Below, piece after piece: positions 62,686 to 64,000 of a stretch of 64,000 nt of DNA (position 1 is its first letter; each line of letters begins with the position of its first letter). The notes under the pieces are model-generated. The model did no database searches. It was not told the origin of the DNA and was given only the letters and a program-made list of their open reading frames with translations. A program made the translations under genes and the position numbers. The DNA comes from Shewanella indica (GTDB taxonomy: Bacteria > Pseudomonadota > Gammaproteobacteria > Enterobacterales > Shewanellaceae). The stretch covers positions 286,952 through 350,951 of the forward strand of contig NZ_NIJK01000047.1 of NCBI RefSeq assembly GCF_002836975.1, in the 5' to 3' direction.

Positions 62686-64000
62686 TTAAGCCTTGGCGTT
62701 CTGGATATTCACCTTCCAGATCGCCGGGCCGGTTTCGTGCGCATTCACCCCGTTGGAGTCAACCGCTACAGTAACAGGCATATCCTTGACGTCAAACTCA
62801 TAGATGGCTTCCATCCCGAGATCTTCAAACGCCACCACGCGAGATTGCTTAATCGCCTTGGACACCAGATAAGCGGCGCCGCCGACGGCCATCAAGTATA
62901 CCGCCTTGTGCTTGCGGATAGATTCGACTGTTGCCGGACCACGTTCTGCCTTGCCTATCATGCCCATTAGACCCGTCTTATCCAGCATAAGATCGGTAAA
63001 CTTATCCATACGGGTAGCGGTTGTCGGGCCGGCCGGGCCAACCACTTCATCACCTACCGGGTCGACTGGACCGACGTAATAGATGAATTTACCAGTGAAA
63101 TCAACTCCTTCTGGCAAGCCTTCACCGCTTTCAATCAGGCTCTGGATCCGTTTGTGAGCCGCGTCACGGCCGGTGAGCATCTTACCCGAGAGCAGCAGAG
63201 TATCGCCGCTGTTCCAGCTTTCAATCTCTTCCTGGGTAACGGTATCGAGATTGACCCGGCGCACGCTCTCACCCACTTCCCAGGTGATTTCCGGCCAGTC
63301 ATCAAGGCTTGGCGGAGTCAACTCGGCTGGGCCGCTGCCATCAAGATGGAAATGCACATGGCGGGTGGCGGCGCAGTTTGGGATCATCACCACAGGCTTG
63401 GAGGCAGCGTGGGTTGGCGCTGTCTTGATTTTAACGTCCAGCACAGTTGTCAAACCGCCCAGGCCCTGGGCACCAATGCCTAAGTTGTTGGCACGCTCGA
63501 AGATATCCAAACGCAGCTTCTCTTCCGTGGTTTCGGCGCCGCGTTCCATCAACTCGTGAATATCCACGCTCTCCATCAAGGCTTCCTTGGCAAGCACAGC
63601 GGCTTTCTCGGCGGTGCCGCCAATACCTATTCCCAGCATACCCGGAGGACACCAGCCGGCGCCCATGGTTGGCAGTGTCTTCTCAACCCAGGCGGCGATA
63701 TCGTCAGATGGATTGAGCATCACCATCTTGGCCTTGTTTTCACTGCCGCCGCCCTTGGCGGCAATGGCCACTTCGATATGATCGCCGGGAACCATCTGAA
63801 TATGCACCACGGAAGGTGTGTTATCGCGGGTATTCTTGCGGCTGCCAGCCGGGTCGGCCACTATTGAGGCCCGCAGCGGGTTATCAGGATTGGTATAAGC
63901 GCGGCGCACGCCTTCATCCACCATCTGCTGCACTGTCATATCTGTCTTGTCCCACTGCACGCCCATTCCCAGATAGACATAACAGGTCACAATACCGGTA
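62686..64000 (-). CDS. Class I fumarate hydratase, 3' part
   Basis: The C-terminal 437 residues of an iron-sulfur fumarase (FumA/FumB type), interconverting fumarate and malate in the citric acid cycle. Present are a cluster cysteine in MGAGWCPPGMLGIGIGGTAEKA, QGLGGLTTVLDVKIKTAPTHAASKPV, MIPNCAATRH, and in the C-terminal domain LLLSGKMLTGRDAAHKR and GPTTATRMD. The full enzyme is about 510-550 residues, so roughly the first 80-110 lie beyond the right edge of the window. L(+)-tartrate dehydratase is a related alternative, but this fused single-chain form fits fumarase. Confidence 0.92.
   Translation of the reverse strand, partial: TGIVTCYVYLGMGVQWDKTDMTVQQMVDEGVRRAYTNPDNPLRASIVADPAGSRKNTRDNTPSVVHIQMVPGDHIEVAIAAKGGGSENKAKMVMLNPSDDIAAWVEKTLPTMGAGWCPPGMLGIGIGGTAEKAAVLAKEALMESVDIHELMERGAETTEEKLRLDIFERANNLGIGAQGLGGLTTVLDVKIKTAPTHAASKPVVMIPNCAATRHVHFHLDGSGPAELTPPSLDDWPEITWEVGESVRRVNLDTVTQEEIESWNSGDTLLLSGKMLTGRDAAHKRIQSLIESGEGLPEGVDFTGKFIYYVGPVDPVGDEVVGPAGPTTATRMDKFTDLMLDKTGLMGMIGKAERGPATVESIRKHKAVYLMAVGGAAYLVSKAIKQSRVVAFEDLGMEAIYEFDVKDMPVTVAVDSNGVNAHETGPAIWKVNIQNAKA

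Overview
The window looks like chromosomal DNA of a Shewanella or very close relative. The grounds are the pair of glyceraldehyde-3-phosphate dehydrogenase genes around a DUF2989 lipoprotein, the aspS-yebC-ruvCAB block facing cmoAB, the thiC-thiDE(F)-thiS-thiG-thiH operon, a DUF3541 gene, and operators resembling HexR, PsrA, FadR, Fur and LexA sites. No rRNA, phage, insertion sequence or CRISPR was seen. The left edge holds the promoter end of what is probably a tRNA operon, with two tandem truncated tRNA-like units. The right edge cuts a class I fumarase.

Layout: 0.5-4.4 kb holds two GAPDHs and a lipoprotein, with HexR-like sites. 4.6-8.2 kb holds the glycyl radical enzyme YjjI, its activase YjjW and a LysR regulator. 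8.3-16.8 kb holds pssA, a 54-residue membrane protein, dacB, an acyl-CoA dehydrogenase, bluB and a cation/proton antiporter. 17.1-24.9 kb holds ruvB-ruvA-ruvC-yebC, aspS and a large membrane GGDEF protein. 25.1-33.9 kb holds cmoAB, then a run encoding a retropepsin-like lipoprotein, a transglutaminase-like 7TM protein, an ATP-grasp ligase, a metal-site-less M3-peptidase homologue, a DUF3541 protein and a LysR regulator. 34.3-34.9 kb is a lone AT-rich lipoprotein gene with integron-like upstream sequence. 35-44 kb holds a SprA-type putative metalloprotease and the TPP-riboswitch-controlled thiamine operon. 44-53.3 kb holds a one-TM protein, trhA, a DTW protein and the LexA-controlled mutasome operon imuA-imuB-dnaE2. 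53.4-64 kb holds a histidine kinase, def, an ATL protein, DUF3108, a class II amidotransferase, fadE, an S9 peptidase and the fumarase.

The most unusual signal is a set of in-frame coding minisatellites with periods of 12, 15 or 18 bp inside otherwise ordinary genes: yjjW, the SprA-type gene, thiDEF, the one-TM protein, the DTW protein, dnaE2, imuB and four places in imuA, with a shorter 6-bp stretch in thiC. All periods are multiples of three. The arrays sit at termini or between domains. Several 15-bp arrays encode the same degenerate pentapeptide, roughly Asn-x-Ser-x-x. All but one lie between 36 and 53.3 kb, and the SOS mutasome operon is the densest spot. One array joins ThiDE to ThiF in a single polypeptide through a linker with eight cysteines spaced six residues apart.

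Most gene products are confident family assignments from motifs and length. Operators and promoters were found by eye and are inferences. Starts were moved from the longest frame where a ribosome binding site, overlap with the upstream gene or family length favoured another codon.
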